NCBI GenBank assembly: GCA_022432975.1
Contig: CM039502.1
Coordinates: 75,852,286-75,916,285 of the forward strand
DNA from: Begonia masoniana
Lineage: Eukaryota; Streptophyta; Magnoliopsida; Cucurbitales; Begoniaceae
DNA length: 64,000 nucleotides
Direction: 5' to 3'
Numbering within the stretch: the stretch's first letter is position 1; the number at the start of each line of letters is the position of its first letter. The notes under the pieces were generated by a model. That model searched no databases. It saw only the letters and a program-made list of their open reading frames with translations, and was not told the origin of the DNA. A program made the translations under genes and the position numbers. Below are positions 44,301-56,277 of the stretch, piece by piece.

Positions 44301-46199
44301 ATGTTTTCTGGATCAGGAAAATATGTGTATATAGTGATGCTTCAAAGTATGGAATGTGATGTGTTCTCATGCAAGAACAAAAAGTTGTAGCTTATGCCTT
44401 GAGACAATTGAAGGATCACGAGAAGACTACCCAACTCATGATTTGGAGCTTGCAGCAGTGATTTATGCACTGAAAATTTGGAGATATTATCTTTACGGAG
44501 AGAGATGCAAAATTTATACTGATCATAAAAGTGTGAAGTATTTTCTAACTCAGAAAGATCTGAATATGAGACAACGCAGATGGTTGGAATTAGTGAAGGA
44601 CTATGATTGCAAGATCATTTACCTCTTGGCAAAGCTAATGTTGTAGCTGATGTGTTAAGTAGAAGAGCACCGTCGCAAGTTTTTTCGTTGTGGCGAATTT
44701 TAGGAAAGTTAACTGAGGAGATGTAGAAATCTGATATTGAAATTGTACCGTTTTAATTATTGAAAAAATTGTCTGCTATGACGCTTCAGCCAAGTTTGCT
44801 TGAGCGAATAAAGAATAAACAACATGGCGATACATTTATTTGTAAGGTGAAAAGAATTAGAGGCTGAAAAAGTATCTGAATTCTAGATATTGGATGACGA
44901 GATTATTCAGTTCAAAAAGAGATAGTGTATACTTGATGATGCTGGATTAAAGAGGGCTATATTGTAGGAAGCACACTTAACCCCCTATTTGGTACATCCT
45001 GGTTCAACCAAAATGTATCGAGACTTGAAGCAGCATTACTGATGGCATGGATTGAAAGTGGATGTAGCTAAATTCGTCGAAAAATGTCTCACTTGTTAGC
45101 AAATCAAAGCGGAGCACCAACAACGTGCTAGTACATTGCAACCACTTATGGTGCCTAAGTGAAAGTGGAAACATATTACTATGGACTTTGTGATCGACTT
45201 CCTAAGACAGTTAAAGGTCACGACTCTATTTGGGTTATAGTTGATCGACTTACAAAATCAGTACATTTTCTTCCGGTAAGTGCTACTTATAATATGCATC
45301 AGTATGTTCGACTTTATGTTCAAGTGATTGTCAGACTTTATGGTACGTCTATTTCTATCGTGTCTGATCGAGATACACGTTTTATCTATAAATTTTGGAA
45401 GAGTATGCAGAAAGCTATGAATACTCGGTTAAACTTCAGTACAACTTTTCATCCATAGACAGATGAACAATCAAAAAGAACAATTTAAACCCTAGAGGAT
45501 AACGGAAATTAGAGTAAAAACCTGCCACTGGTGAAGTATGCCTATAACAACAGTTATCAAGTTTCGATTGGAATGACACCTTATAAAGCTTTATATGGTA
45601 GAAAGTGTAGATCCACTGTGCATTGGGATGGAGTTGGTGAAAGAATACTTATGGGGCTGGATATTTTGAGGCAAACTGCTGAGATCGTTGCGTTAATACG
45701 GAAAAGAATTCTTATGGCCCAAAGTAGAAAGAAAAATTTCACTGATCGGAGAAGAAGGAAGTTGGAATTTGCAATAGAAGATCAGGTTTTCTTGAAAATC
45801 TCGCCAATGAGAGGCGTGATGCGCTTCAGAAAAAAATGAAAGTTGAGTCCAAAATTTATAGGCCTCTTTGAAATCTCAAAAAGAGTGGGAGGAGTCGTTT
45901 ATCAGTTGGATTTGTCGGATTCATTCAAGCACGTGCATAATGTATTTTATGTCTCAATGTTGAAGAAGTCTGTTATTGATTCCTTGCATGTCTTACCAAT
46001 GAGATCACTAGACCTTGCAATCAATTCCGATCTATCATTTGAAGAAAGGCCGTTTCAAATTCTAGAGTCAGAGGAAAGAGAACTAATAAATAAGAAAGTT
46101 TCGCTTGTCAGAGTGCTATAAAGGAATCGAAATATTGAGGAAGCAACTTGAAAAAGAGAAGAGGACATGAGGAAGGTCTATCCGGAGCTATTCGGGTAA
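44300..46199 (+). pseudogene. decayed Tekay-like Gypsy pol (RNase H, integrase, chromodomain tail)
   Basis: The plus-strand pieces are in pol order. RNase H is at 44306-44650 ([39 protein letters not shown]). The integrase zinc region is broken by stops near 45000-45110. The integrase core is at 45159-45458 (DSIWVIVDRLTKSVHFLPV; IVSDRDTRF). A post-core segment is at 45531-45839 (MTPYKALYGRKCRS), and the tail at 45843-46199 has VFYVSMLKK and a decayed chromodomain stretch. Gag, protease and reverse transcriptase are missing on the left. Many stops and frameshifts show age. The pattern fits the Tekay/Del chromovirus clade (inference). Confidence 0.85.
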
Positions 46200-46559
46200 C
46201 AATTTAAATTTCGATGTCAAAATTTATTTTAAGGAGGTGAGATTAGAACAATTTAGGGTTTCTAAATTGAAAATTTAAAATTCGAAATCCCCAAATCAAC
46301 TTAGTCAAAACCTAATCTATGATCTGAGCCCTAAATCTCTCAAAATTGGAGTGAAATCCGATTCGAAGCTCACTCAATATCCTCTGCAAACTTGATTGAG
46401 GAATCGGTTGTGCTGTTATCTGGATAAAGAAATCCGTATGATTCAAATATTCAAATTTTCAGCAGAAAATCTGAATGAATCTCGGATTTGGGGAGGAAGT
46501 TGTTATGAACCTCCTCTATAAATTGAGAGGCTCGGTGATTGTGAAGAGCACACCAGAGC

Positions 46560-46645
46560 TCTCTCTCAATTTCACTTAGGAAGCACTCTCTCTCTCTCTT
46601 TCTCTTCGATTTCACTCAGTAAGCTCTCTCTCTCTCTCTCTCAGT
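46560..46645 (+). repeat. CT-rich leader tract in LTR E
   Basis: Two (CT)n runs near 46587-46603 and 46625-46643 sit in a pyrimidine-rich stretch, plausibly the region around the LTR transcription start. The evidence is composition only. Confidence 0.4.
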
Positions 46646-47575
46646 CAGAAGTCTTACCTTTGACCTTTGATCTCCGAGCGTCGCCCAGTCGCAGCTGCAA
46701 GCTTCACTTAAACGGCCGAGCTCAAACGAACTGCTCTCGGTCGAGTTGTCACCATTCTTCGAGGATTGTTCTCTCCGGTGATTTGGTATGCACGATGCAA
46801 AGGAGTCGCGAAGAAGGAAGAAGAGAAAGGAAAAAGGGTTAAGGTTTTTTTATAAAAACCTGTCCCGGTTCATTAAAGGACAGTCCCACCAAACCGATCT
46901 AGCGAACCGAACCAGCCCAACTGAACTGAACCGGTCCAATCAAATCAGATCCAATTCACTAAACTAGACTCGACCCGATTTTGACCAGAATCGCCCAGAC
47001 TGGACCAGATTGCTTCCGGACTGTCAAATTCGACCAAAAACTATATGAAACGATATGAATCAAACCAAACTGATCTAAGAATAAACCAGTAAATCATTTC
47101 TGCCTAAATCTTTTTGAAATGTATTTATTAAAGTGGAAAATTAATGCCAAATATTTTATTTAGGTAGGAAAAATCCCAAAAGTCGTCCGAATTGATCCAA
47201 TTCGACCATATCCGGTCAAGTGTACACGTAAAAATTTTGCCTACGTTCTTTTGAAAATTAGATTTATTTAAGTGGAAATTTAATACCACATATTTTATTA
47301 AGACATAATATTATTTGGAATCTTGAAAAAATCTCAATATCCCTAAACTCTCGAAATCTAGGTAAGTGAAAATACCACGTTTTCAATGTTTTGGCTACGA
47401 CTCTACATCACAAAATCTATGTTATTTTCTTATAAATTATTTTATTACATGATTCCGATATTTGACCACGCATGTTTAGACACTGACATAGAATTGTATA
47501 ATGATAAAATTGGTAGGACATTTTGTATGTGTATGAATATGATGGAATTGACAGAAAATATGTGATAGCAAATCC

Positions 47576-47757
47576 TAAACGACAATGAAATGACTAAGCT
47601 TGAACGAAAATGAGATGGCTACCTGAACGACAAGGAGATGATTATACTTGAACGAAAGTGAGATGACTACATCTGAACGACAATGAGATGGTTATGCTTA
47701 AACGAAAATGAGATGACAAAGTCTGAACGATGATGAGATGACTAAGTCTGAACGAAG
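47576..47757. repeat. minisatellite of about 25 bp in LTR E
   Basis: About seven imperfect head-to-tail copies of a unit like gaacgacaatgagatgacta make up this stretch. The copies alternate between GAACGA-C and GAACGA-A variants. Confidence 0.85.
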
Positions 47758-48308
47758 GTTGAAAAATAAATTCAACCAGTATGTAACTGTTAAGTCAGGA
47801 TTCAGTAAAATATAATGTTAATTTTGCACCTGCACGTGTTTTCGCTTATTGAGTTATTCTCATAGTTTATAGTTTTGTGATGTAAGTAAGTTTTTATCTG
47901 AGGAAAAATTGACTGTGATTGAGAACCTTTCAGAGGCAATGGAGCATATAGAAGAAGAAAATGTCTTTGGGTCGGAGGAATGGATTTAAATTAGTATCTT
48001 TCAATTTTCGAGAATATTTCATAAATTATTTTAGTTGAAATTTTGAATAAATTTCGTTGCCTTTGTCATTAATTTATGGATGCTATTAATTCTGCATTTA
48101 ATTTAATTTTGACCAAAAATATTTAAGGATTGAACGTTGTTTTAAACTTCCGCACATTTAATGTTTTCATTCAATTTTTTTTTTAAATTTTAGAGATTAT
48201 GGTTATAATGCTCGAAATTAAATTTGATTTGTAAAATCAAATTGAAAAAAATTTAGGATTTTAAAATTATGGTTTTAAAATTGGGAATTTAAAATTTAGG
48301 ACGTTACA

Positions 48309-49807
48309 TTATCGTCTAAAAATGAGAGTCGATTGAGGCGTATTGACTAAACTCAATAGAAATTCATATTGTTACACTATCTAATATTCAAATTGTTACT
48401 TCTATGAAAGATTCTTCAAAGAGTAATTTATTCTTAGCACAATAACTTGTGTGTCAAATAGATGCTCGTTAGGAGTTAAACTGAACAATCATGAACGTGT
48501 CTTCCTTGATTGTATTCAAATTGATTTTCAGACATTATGGGCGAAGTTATGTTAACCACTAATATTGTCCAATTGACATTTTGTTGAAATCAGAATAAAT
48601 AATCAAAAATTTAAAATTTTTGAAATTCTGTCTAATCTCAACCAACTTTAGGACTTCTAGAAAGCAACTTTGAAAGAAGAAAATTGCAAAAATATTTGTG
48701 TGATGTGAATCACAACTTCACCGTAAAGGAAGAATTAAATCCTTGAATTTTGAGAGATCCTTTTAATTTAAATCTTAAATTTTTTTTAGCGAAATGAATT
48801 TTGAACTCTAAAATTTGTTGAACTTAAACTTTAAATTTTTTTAGAACAAAATAATCATTGAACTTTGCATTGTGAACAAAAGGAACATTTACTAATTCTT
48901 TCAACTGTGCATGATTTGGTTTTAGTTTGACTTTGATTTCAAATTTTTTTTCACTTTGGACTCAGTTTTATTGGTATAGGTTCGGTTTTGGTTGGCTTGG
49001 TTTAACCTTTTGTGTATTTTTTTTTTTTAAAATCTATAGATATATATATTAATTTTTGTTCGGTTCGGTTATGATCGGAGCAAAACAAAACGGACTTTCA
49101 AAATTCATCTTCATGTTAGCAAACAAAAAAAAAAACAAGGTTTAGAGTCTAAATTGAACAACTTTCAAAGTTTAAGATTTAATTTTTACTTTACTAAAAT
49201 AATAATGATATTAAATGTGAAAAAAAATAAGGAAAACGTGCACTCTCTTCAAATTGAATTTGTAGCTTGAGCTTGGACCACTGAAACAGGCAATAACTTC
49301 CTGTAGAAAACTTGAAAATCCTGAAGAAAAAGAAATCAAAATCTGTACTATGTTCCTTGTCCACTCGAGGCAGATATTTCAACTTTGTCGGCAGTCGTAT
49401 TATTCAAAGGAATTTTCTAGAAAGCATAATTGTCTGCCCAGAAAATCTGTAGTTTGAAGTATCCAATGAACATATTTACAGGATTCACACTTTGTCGACT
49501 AGGGTTTTCTTTAGCGGGTGATCCATAAGTTTGAGAAGAAGAAAGACTAGTTATAATACCAACAAACCCTAGTGGATACTGATGTCTGCAACATCTATAG
49601 GCCGACATTTGCCAAACATGTAAACCACCTTCCTCTTCTCGTGTTTCTTTATTTTTTTTCCTTTTCCCATGAGTAAAGGGATTGATAAGTGTGAAACCCT
49701 GAAAGTATAGGCATTCGGTGAGCCGTCGGAAAACATTTAATTTATGTCGTAATCCAAATATTCAAGATAAGTATTTCACAAATTTATCGACTCCTTTGTT
49801 ATAACTT
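48309..49807. other. intergenic, no recognised gene
   Basis: The open minus-strand frame 49417-49608 (63 residues, containing GFVGIITSLSSSQTYGSPAK) could be a last exon ending in the TAG at 49417-49419, but I could not match it to a family and no upstream exon was found. The rest is A+T-rich with runs of T and A. Confidence 0.3.
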
Positions 49808-49816
49808 AATTTAGAT

Positions 49817-50731
49817 GGGTAATTAACAAAATAACTCTTAAAGTACGAGGTTATTAACAAATTCATTTTTAAACTATTTTGGTTCACAAATTTACCTTTA
49901 AAGTATGATTTTTTTAACAAATTTACCCCTAGCGAAGTCCTGGTATCGATGAGGGGCTCTTGGTCTCTACTTTATAAGTTAAAATTAAAATATCAGGAGT
50001 GACTATCTATTTTAGAAAATATACCAACAAAATTGAATTGACTTGAAATTTTTACCATATGTTTACCATATCATGTGAAGATAATCTGAAAAATTTTGTG
50101 ATTTTTTAATACTTGTACGATTTATTATAGGATTTTTATAAAATAATTTATTAAAATTACGTATGTCATCAAAAAATTATGAAATTTTCACAATAAATTT
50201 CCGTTATACTCCCAGCTAGAGCTGCAAATGACTAGAAAAAATAATGCATTTATCCTTAAACTTTCATAAAATATTGGATAAGTAGTCTTGAATTTGAGAC
50301 TAGATAATTGCATGATAGCTTTTTTTTTTACTAGCCATTTGGTAGCTCTAATTGAAAGTACAATGAAAGTCTACTGTGAAATTTTCATAATTTTTTTTAT
50401 GACAAACGTAATTTTAATAAATTATTTCATAAAAATTATAATAAATCATACAAATATTAAAAAATCACGAAACACTTGAAATTATCTTCCCATAATATGG
50501 TTAACATGTGATAAAATTTTTAAGAAAACTTAATTTTGTTTGATATATTTTTTGAGATAGCCACTCTAGATTTTTTAATTTTAACGTATAAAGTAGAGAC
50601 AGGAAGCCCGCTCGTTGAGACTGGGAGTTTGCTAGGGAATAACCTTTTAACAAAATCATACTTCAATGTTCAATTTGTTAACGAAAATAGTTTAAAGATG
50701 AATTTTTTAAGGGTTATTTTGTTAATTATTC
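49817..50731. mobile_element. non-autonomous Mutator-like fold-back element
   Basis: The left arm starts GGGTAATTAACAAAATAAC (49817). The right arm, in complement, reads AATAATTAACAAAATAACCC, and the similarity continues through the TCTCTACTTTATA(A/C)GTTAAAATT block. The 9-bp flanks are aatttagat (49808-49816) and aatttaaat (50732-50740), an 8/9 match. The centre carries the AGATAATCTGAAAA...TTGTACGATTTATT module and its complement. No ORF. Confidence 0.8.
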
Positions 50732-50740
50732 AATTTAAAT

Positions 50741-52207
50741 TTTAAATACAATTATTTTAGATCTTCTATAGTCAAGTGAACCACTTTATGAGCGAGGGTT
50801 TCCTATTTTGTCATTGGGCTGACATCATATGCAACCTCTTGTAAACAATACTTTTTTGTGATATACTATACATGTAGGCTACTTTCACATGAATGGCGAA
50901 GGGTGTATTCTCGAAATTTTACAGCATGGTTCTTCTGATAGTTGTTGGTGAGTGGGTTTGATGAATCAATTCGCACTTTTCATGTTAGATTGCAGATTTG
51001 ACTTCCAACATAATAATGAATTTCAGTTGTTCAGTGGGTGTTGCCAAATTTATGGCCTTCAAAATGGGGCACTATCAGTTGAAATGGAGGAGAATCTAGT
51101 TATTTAATGGTCATTACTCACCGACACACTATACGACCTAATTTCTCAACCTGTAAATGGAGAGCTGAAAGTGGTAACCTTCCATTTGCTACTGAAATAG
51201 TTTGATTTCATGTCACGGGACAAAAAAAGTATGACGAAAACGACAGGACCGTCTAACCGCTAAGTAGCTTAAGTTGTTTGCAGAAAGATTTAACGAACCA
51301 AATAATGTGGTAACCTCTGAACACATAAGGGAATGAGATTTATTTCTGACTTCTCCGCGATTTTCTGCAATTGGGAAGGAAGAAAGGCTGGGCTGGGTAA
51401 CCAAATTTTCTTTCTCCTCTGTTAAAAGCGACGAACTTCAGCGTTGAAATCGCGTCCTCGGTTGTCGGAGGAAGCGCCTGGCCGAAGGTATAAACTCCGA
51501 TTCTTAATTCTCTGTTAGGTCCATGAAAATCGGAATTGAAGATTGAATTTCGTAGGTGTAAAACCCACTTCGGTTTTCGCTTTCGTGTTTCCTGTCAAGT
51601 TCGAGGTCTGGCGAGGCGACGAGTTATAGACAGCGACGTGAAGACGACACTGTCTTCCTTGTCTTGGCAGCGGACAGCGGTCCAAACAAAAGTTTGGACC
51701 GTCGTCTAAGCACTAGTTGGACGGCGGCCCAAATTAATTGGACCACAGTCCAGACTAGTCAAGGCCGCGACCCAGCTCTTTTGGTCGCGACCTAGGGCTA
51801 ATTTTTTAACCCAAAAATTGGATATTTTACCCAATTAAATGTGAGCAATTCAACGAAAGAAATTTAGAAATTTAAGGCACAAAAATTTATGCAAAAAATT
51901 TACAATTTTACTTTTAATTAGGTACCCAAGATTTAGATTAAATTTTGGACCCTTGAGCATCGAGTTTGGATTGTTGGGCTTTGTACAGTGGTAGACCCAC
52001 TTAAGGTAGATTTTTATTTTTTGTTCAAGTTTTTTTTTTTAACATATTATTTTAATTAAAAATAAAATTATATTATAAATCTCTTACTATTGTTTTATTT
52101 TAATGCATATATTATTTTATGCACGTTTGGTAAAATTCCTTCCTTAGGGAAATGCGCATGCTCGAATAAAAATATAAAGTAAACCAAGTTTGATCGACCC
52201 ATATAGG

Positions 52208-52244
<37 letters not shown>

Positions 52245-53289
52245 GCACATTCGATTATTGGAGAATATATTTTTTTATTGTTAGCTAGAGTATTGAGAAG
52301 CTCAACATCATGTCCATGGATGCAAAATCCTAAATTTAATCAGAATTGTTGTGACTGTTGTGATCGTTTGAGTATCGCCGTTATTATTTTTGTTATGCCT
52401 TTAGCATGTCCATAATTCGTGAGTGGCATTAAAATAAAACAATAATAATGGATTTATAAAATAATTCTATTTCATAACTCTCTCATTCCCACACTCTGAA
52501 ACATTCCTCCAACAAAAAGCGCCATTTTTTCTATAAGTGAAAACCTTAAAATGTGCACGTTCAAATAAAAATATATTCAATGAAAAATACATAGATAATA
52601 TAAAAATCGACAAGCCATAAAAATAGACACATCTGGTTTACATATATAATCTGATCAATAATGTAAAAAAGTTCATGACCATACAGTACAAATAATGTCA
52701 ATAAAAGAAAACTGAAAATTAAAATAGTACTAGGAGGTCTCACCAAAGGAAATGCTTGAAAGAAAAAGAAATAAACTAAGTTAAAGATGTCTTGTAAAAT
52801 TTGTAATTTTTATAAATATATAAAATTCTGAGTAAATTTTTAAAGTTTCGTGGTTAATTTCAATTTTCTTAGTTGAACACCGAGTTAAATAATAAATTTT
52901 ATTCAAGTGGTCGAAGTTGGTAAAAGTGAAAATTGTTGTGGTGGTTAAAATTAAATTAATCTTAAATCTACACGTCCACATCGTCGAATGTTATCAATGG
53001 TCTTGGAGGATACGTTGAGTCAATTCTAGACCTTGTTTTTCATCTTCGAATGTTATCCATGGTCTTGGAGGATACGTTGACTAAATTCTAGACCTTTTTG
53101 TGAAAAAAAAAAAAAAAAAAAAAAAAAAAATAATAGACACCAAATTTTCATAAAAAATTTTAAAAAGATAAAAAAAATACAGAAAAAAAAAATGAATCAC
53201 TAATCAAAATCGTTACACTTAATTTTATCACTTAAACATCAATAAATAAGAAAAACCACAAAATTCTAATGTTGACTACAGGCTCAACA
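50741..53289. other. intergenic, low-complexity rich
   Basis: No gene was recognised. A G+C-richer stretch at 51420-51800, with possible splice signals (AAGGTATAAACT at 51485; TAGGTGTAAAAC at 51555), could be an exon or a retroelement leader, but no reading frame supports either. A T32 run lies at 52211-52242 and an A28 run at 53103-53130. Confidence 0.3.
52982..53100. repeat. 62-bp tandem duplication next to a poly-A run
   Basis: The unit beginning tcgaatgttatc(a/c)atggt is present twice, at 52985 and 53047, with a few differences, and ends against the A28 run. Confidence 0.8.
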
Positions 53290-53404
53290 CGAGTAGAAAA
53301 AACTATTTTAATCATAATAGGTCATTGGCCATTGTGGATCCGAGTCCACATGTATCCTACAATCCAACAAACTCTCCCTCCAGGCTCATGTGGCGGGCTT
53401 CAAT
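53290..53404 (-). pseudogene. Copia element fragment (3' flank of pol)
   Basis: On the minus strand this continues the 3' part of a Copia element beyond RNase H: the stretch near 53340-53400 reads EGEFVGL then a stop. It is separated by solo LTR A from the next piece at 55714-55910, which it joins when LTR A and one target duplication are removed. Confidence 0.5.
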
Positions 53405-54410
53405 TGTAACACCCGATTTTACGGGGTTTTGTAATTCCACAATATAATAGTGTTTTTGTAAATATTGTGAATCTATTCTGTTTAACGAGCGGAGAGTATA
53501 GTTGGAAAAAAAAAAAAGAAATCAAACTAAAGTTCAACCAAACAAAGTATTTAGTTAGAAATCAAGGGAGAGGCAAACTAGGAAGTGAAAGTGGGTGGTT
53601 GGGAGCATCCAATGAGAATGCAGCACGTGGCAAAGCTTGTGGAAGAAGTTGCTTTCATAGCTTCTTCTCTCCCTTACGTGAAATCACCTTCATTCTTCAC
53701 ACTTCCCTCTGTTTTCTTGCATCACCGAGAAGAAACCCTCCCCTCCTGCCACGAAATTTCTCTCCTCCGCATCTCAGCCATATTTGAAGCTCCTAAGGTG
53801 ACATGGCTCAAGCGAGGTCTTTGGACTGCTAAGGAAAAGAAGTAAGTTCTCGTGATTTATCGTGGCCGATTGGCCTATACCATAAGTCGAAATTCGTGTT
53901 GAAGATTGTTGGTGCAATGTATGTTTATATGTTTTGGTGGGGTAGTTAGGTTTAGTTGTTTTTATAGGTTATGCTTGTACTGTTTGATGGTATTTGTGAT
54001 GTTTGATGGTATACACGTTGCTTGTTTACTCTATGCATTATTCGTCATGCATCATTGTTTTATAAAGATCATGAAAAAGGAATTTATGCATCGGTTTCAT
54101 GAAAAGAAAAAGCATGTAAAGGCAAGTAAAGTATCACAGTAAACAACCATGGATTGGGGTTATCGGGGATGAGGTTCAGACCTGGCGTTCCGTGGTGAGC
54201 GGGTTTTCCTCCCTTCAGATGGTGTGGGCTGTCTAACTGCTTGACGTGCCATATCCATCTGTCGAGCGTTTCCGATAACCATAGACTGACACGTACTGAT
54301 AAATGAAAGGATATAGACGGCTTTCATGAAAACTGCATATACATGTTCATGCATAGCATTTACGTAGAACTTGCTGAAATTTTTATCTCATAGGTGTCTT
54401 TATGGTGTAG

Positions 54411-54466
54411 GTGACTACGAGCAAGGTGAAGAAGATGTCCCTCCACCAGACGAGCCTGCAATTTGA
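54411..54466 (+). other. acidic mini-exon of LTR A
   Basis: Directly after the acceptor-like ...ATGGTGTAG, the frame GT-GAC-TAC-GAG encodes DYEQGEEDVPPPDEPAI and stops at TGA 54464-54466. LTR B has a clearly homologous stretch in the same place (DIETGEEDVP). It could instead be conserved as nucleic acid; coding is an inference. Confidence 0.4.
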
Positions 54467-54789
54467 TGGAGGATGCTCGTGGAAGCCTGCTGGCGTAGTC
54501 GATGCTAATACGACCCGTGGGAGCTATAGGTTAAATGTTTTGAGGTTTTGGGATTTATACGGGCTGATGGGTGAAAGAACATAATGAACTATTTAGAACA
54601 CATTTTAGGGTGTTTGATGTCTGGATAGTGTAGTTATGAAATTGATGAAATAGAAGATGATTTTTTGATGTTTAATATTTCTGGAAATTTTGGGGTGAAT
54701 GGTGTGTAGGTACAGGGAAAAATAATGTGAAGGCAGCTCTCTGGACAAAATCCAGAGAGCTAGCCGAGTAGGGATTCTTAAAAGTTTTA

Positions 54790-55210
54790 GTTAAGTATTC
54801 TGTAAGAAAGTCATCGTCCAAAGTCTGTGGACGATAAATTGTAGATAAGACTTTTATAAGAGAAAGTCATTGTCCAAAGTCATCGTCCAATGTCTGTGGA
54901 CGATAAGGTTCAGTTTAGTCTTTTATAAGAGAAAGTCATCGTCCAAAGTTTGTAGATGATGTAGCCTGTGGACAATGAAGTCACGTGGACTGGGGATGAT
55001 AAAGTCACGTGTCTGTGGACGAAAAGTCTAAGTGAGTCTGTGGACGATAAAATTTAGTTAAGTATTCTGGCAGAGAAACTCAATCGTCCACGCTGCCTAC
55101 AGTTTCAGTCGTCCACACTGACTACTGTTTTAGTCGTCCATACTGACTTATGTTTTCGGAAATTCAGTCGTCCACGCCTCCTAAGGATTTTGTCGTCCAA
55201 ACCCACTGTT
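54790..55210. repeat. TCGTCCA/TGGACGA inverted-unit minisatellite in LTR A
   Basis: Many copies of a short motif, TCGTCCA...TGGACGA, occur in both orientations, so single-stranded copies could fold into serial hairpins. Longer near-repeats follow at 55195-55440 (attgcccatttgatgaaacc). Confidence 0.75.
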
Positions 55211-55713
55211 CATTGGATGAAACCAGAGACGAATTGCCCATTTGATGAAACCTGATAGAAAGATTTTGTCATTGTCCAAACCCATTGTTCATTAGATGAA
55301 ACCAGAGACGAATTGCCCATTTGATGAAACCCGATAGAAGAGAATTAGCTATCCCAACCACTGTTCAAATTGATGAAACCCGAGAGAAGCTAAGTGTTAA
55401 TCACGCCGACCACTGTTCAAATTGATAGAACCCAAGAGGAATTTAATTTAAGTTAAACTTTAGTATAAGGATTATATTTTCTGCTAAATAAAGTAATTAG
55501 TCTTTAAAGGTTATAGATATGCATTTAATGCCGAGTCTATTCTCTCACGATTGATGAATGAATGAAAAGGGAAATGAATGGATAAATGAAAACGAAAATT
55601 GTGTGAGAATAGACAAGGGTAATAGGCAAGTCCAATTATAAGGATGGAAAAGAAAAGTTTAAATTTTACGAGATTTTTATGAATAGTACAAGGGATAATT
55701 AAGGGTTGTCACA

Positions 55714-55910
55714 TCAATGATCTCGCTCTTCACTAACAAGTCTCGAGCTTTTCTTTAGGCAAAACTTTCATCAACATATATGAACTGTTTTTATTTATGT
55801 GTACTTTCACCAGTGCAACTGAGTCTCGAATCCAAATAATACCTCACATCAATATATTTAGATCTCGAATCTAATAATACCTTACATCAATATATTTAGA
55901 TCTAGCCTGC
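55714..55910 (-). pseudogene. Copia element fragment (after RNase H)
   Basis: The minus strand carries a degenerate end of Copia pol (RSKYIDVRYY near 55880-55905, then a decayed tail). Together with 53290-53404 it forms one stretch once LTR A is removed. Confidence 0.55.
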
Positions 55911-56272
55911 CCCTGTTCCATGAGGATGGCTAAGCCGAGCCCAGAGATTGGGCTCGCAAGCATGCCAGAAATCGAGCCAGGCGATCTCCAAAATGAACCG
56001 GCCAACGAGCCGGCTCGGTGTGCCAGACTAGCGAGCCAGCTCGCTTGCGTAATGTAATGTAGTTGTAGTTAAGGAGTTGCGTCACTCATCGGAAGAAAAA
56101 AAAAAAGAACACTTCACAAAGATAGAAAGGACCGGACGAGTAACCTGAAGTGGATTCAGCGGGGGCAGGAATCGGTTCCTCGGCCAAGGAACACATGGAC
56201 GATGGAAGATGCAGAACAAGAAAATTAAAAGGTGGATTGAGAAGAAAGGGGAAGAATGAGAAGACGACTGCG
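55911..56272. other. GAGCC-rich block and flank before LTR B
   Basis: 55911-56050 is rich in GAGCC/GGCTC motifs (ccgagcccagagattgggctcgcaagc). The motif order recurs at 59700-59945, on the other side of LTR B. The two could be terminal direct repeats of one inserted unit. From 56060 to 56272 there is purine-rich sequence with no frame recognised. Confidence 0.45.
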
Positions 56273-56277
56273 AAGGT

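Larger units (their letters stand above)
46241..48308 (+). repeat. 3' long LTR (LTR E) of the Tekay-like remnant
   Basis: A purine tract (AAGGAGGTGAGA, ending about 46242) follows the pol tail, and the LTR ends GGACGTTACA at 48308. The first bases are degenerate, so the start is approximate. GTAAGT at 47362 is followed by CTCTACATCACA near 47401, and GTGATGTAAGT lies near 47877-47887. An open frame then runs from about 47889 to a TAA at 47987-47989, encoding a strongly acidic peptide (AMEHIEEENVFGSEEWI). These features recur in the solo LTRs further right. Confidence 0.7.
53405..55713 (+). mobile_element. solo long LTR (LTR A)
   Basis: It begins TGTAACACCCGATTTTACGG and ends GTTGTCACA, with a perfect 5-bp duplication tcaat at 53400-53404 and 55714-55718. 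There is no internal retrotransposon sequence, so it is a solo LTR left by recombination, 2309 bp long. Inside are GTAAGT at 53842, GGCCTATACCATAA at 53873, and ATGGTGTAG with AG at 54409-54410. An acidic open frame follows immediately (54411-54466; DYEQGEEDVPPPDEPAI then TGA). The second half has repeats of TCGTCCA/TGGACGA. Confidence 0.85.

Noticed and set aside
47576..47757. Possible CRISPR-like array
   Set aside because: Units are contiguous and imperfect with no unique spacers, inside a plant LTR; it is a minisatellite.
52211..53130. Retrogene or LINE bounded by the T32 and A28 runs
   Set aside because: No coding sequence, no target duplication at the outer edges, and the two runs have opposite strand sense; more likely independent homopolymer tracts.
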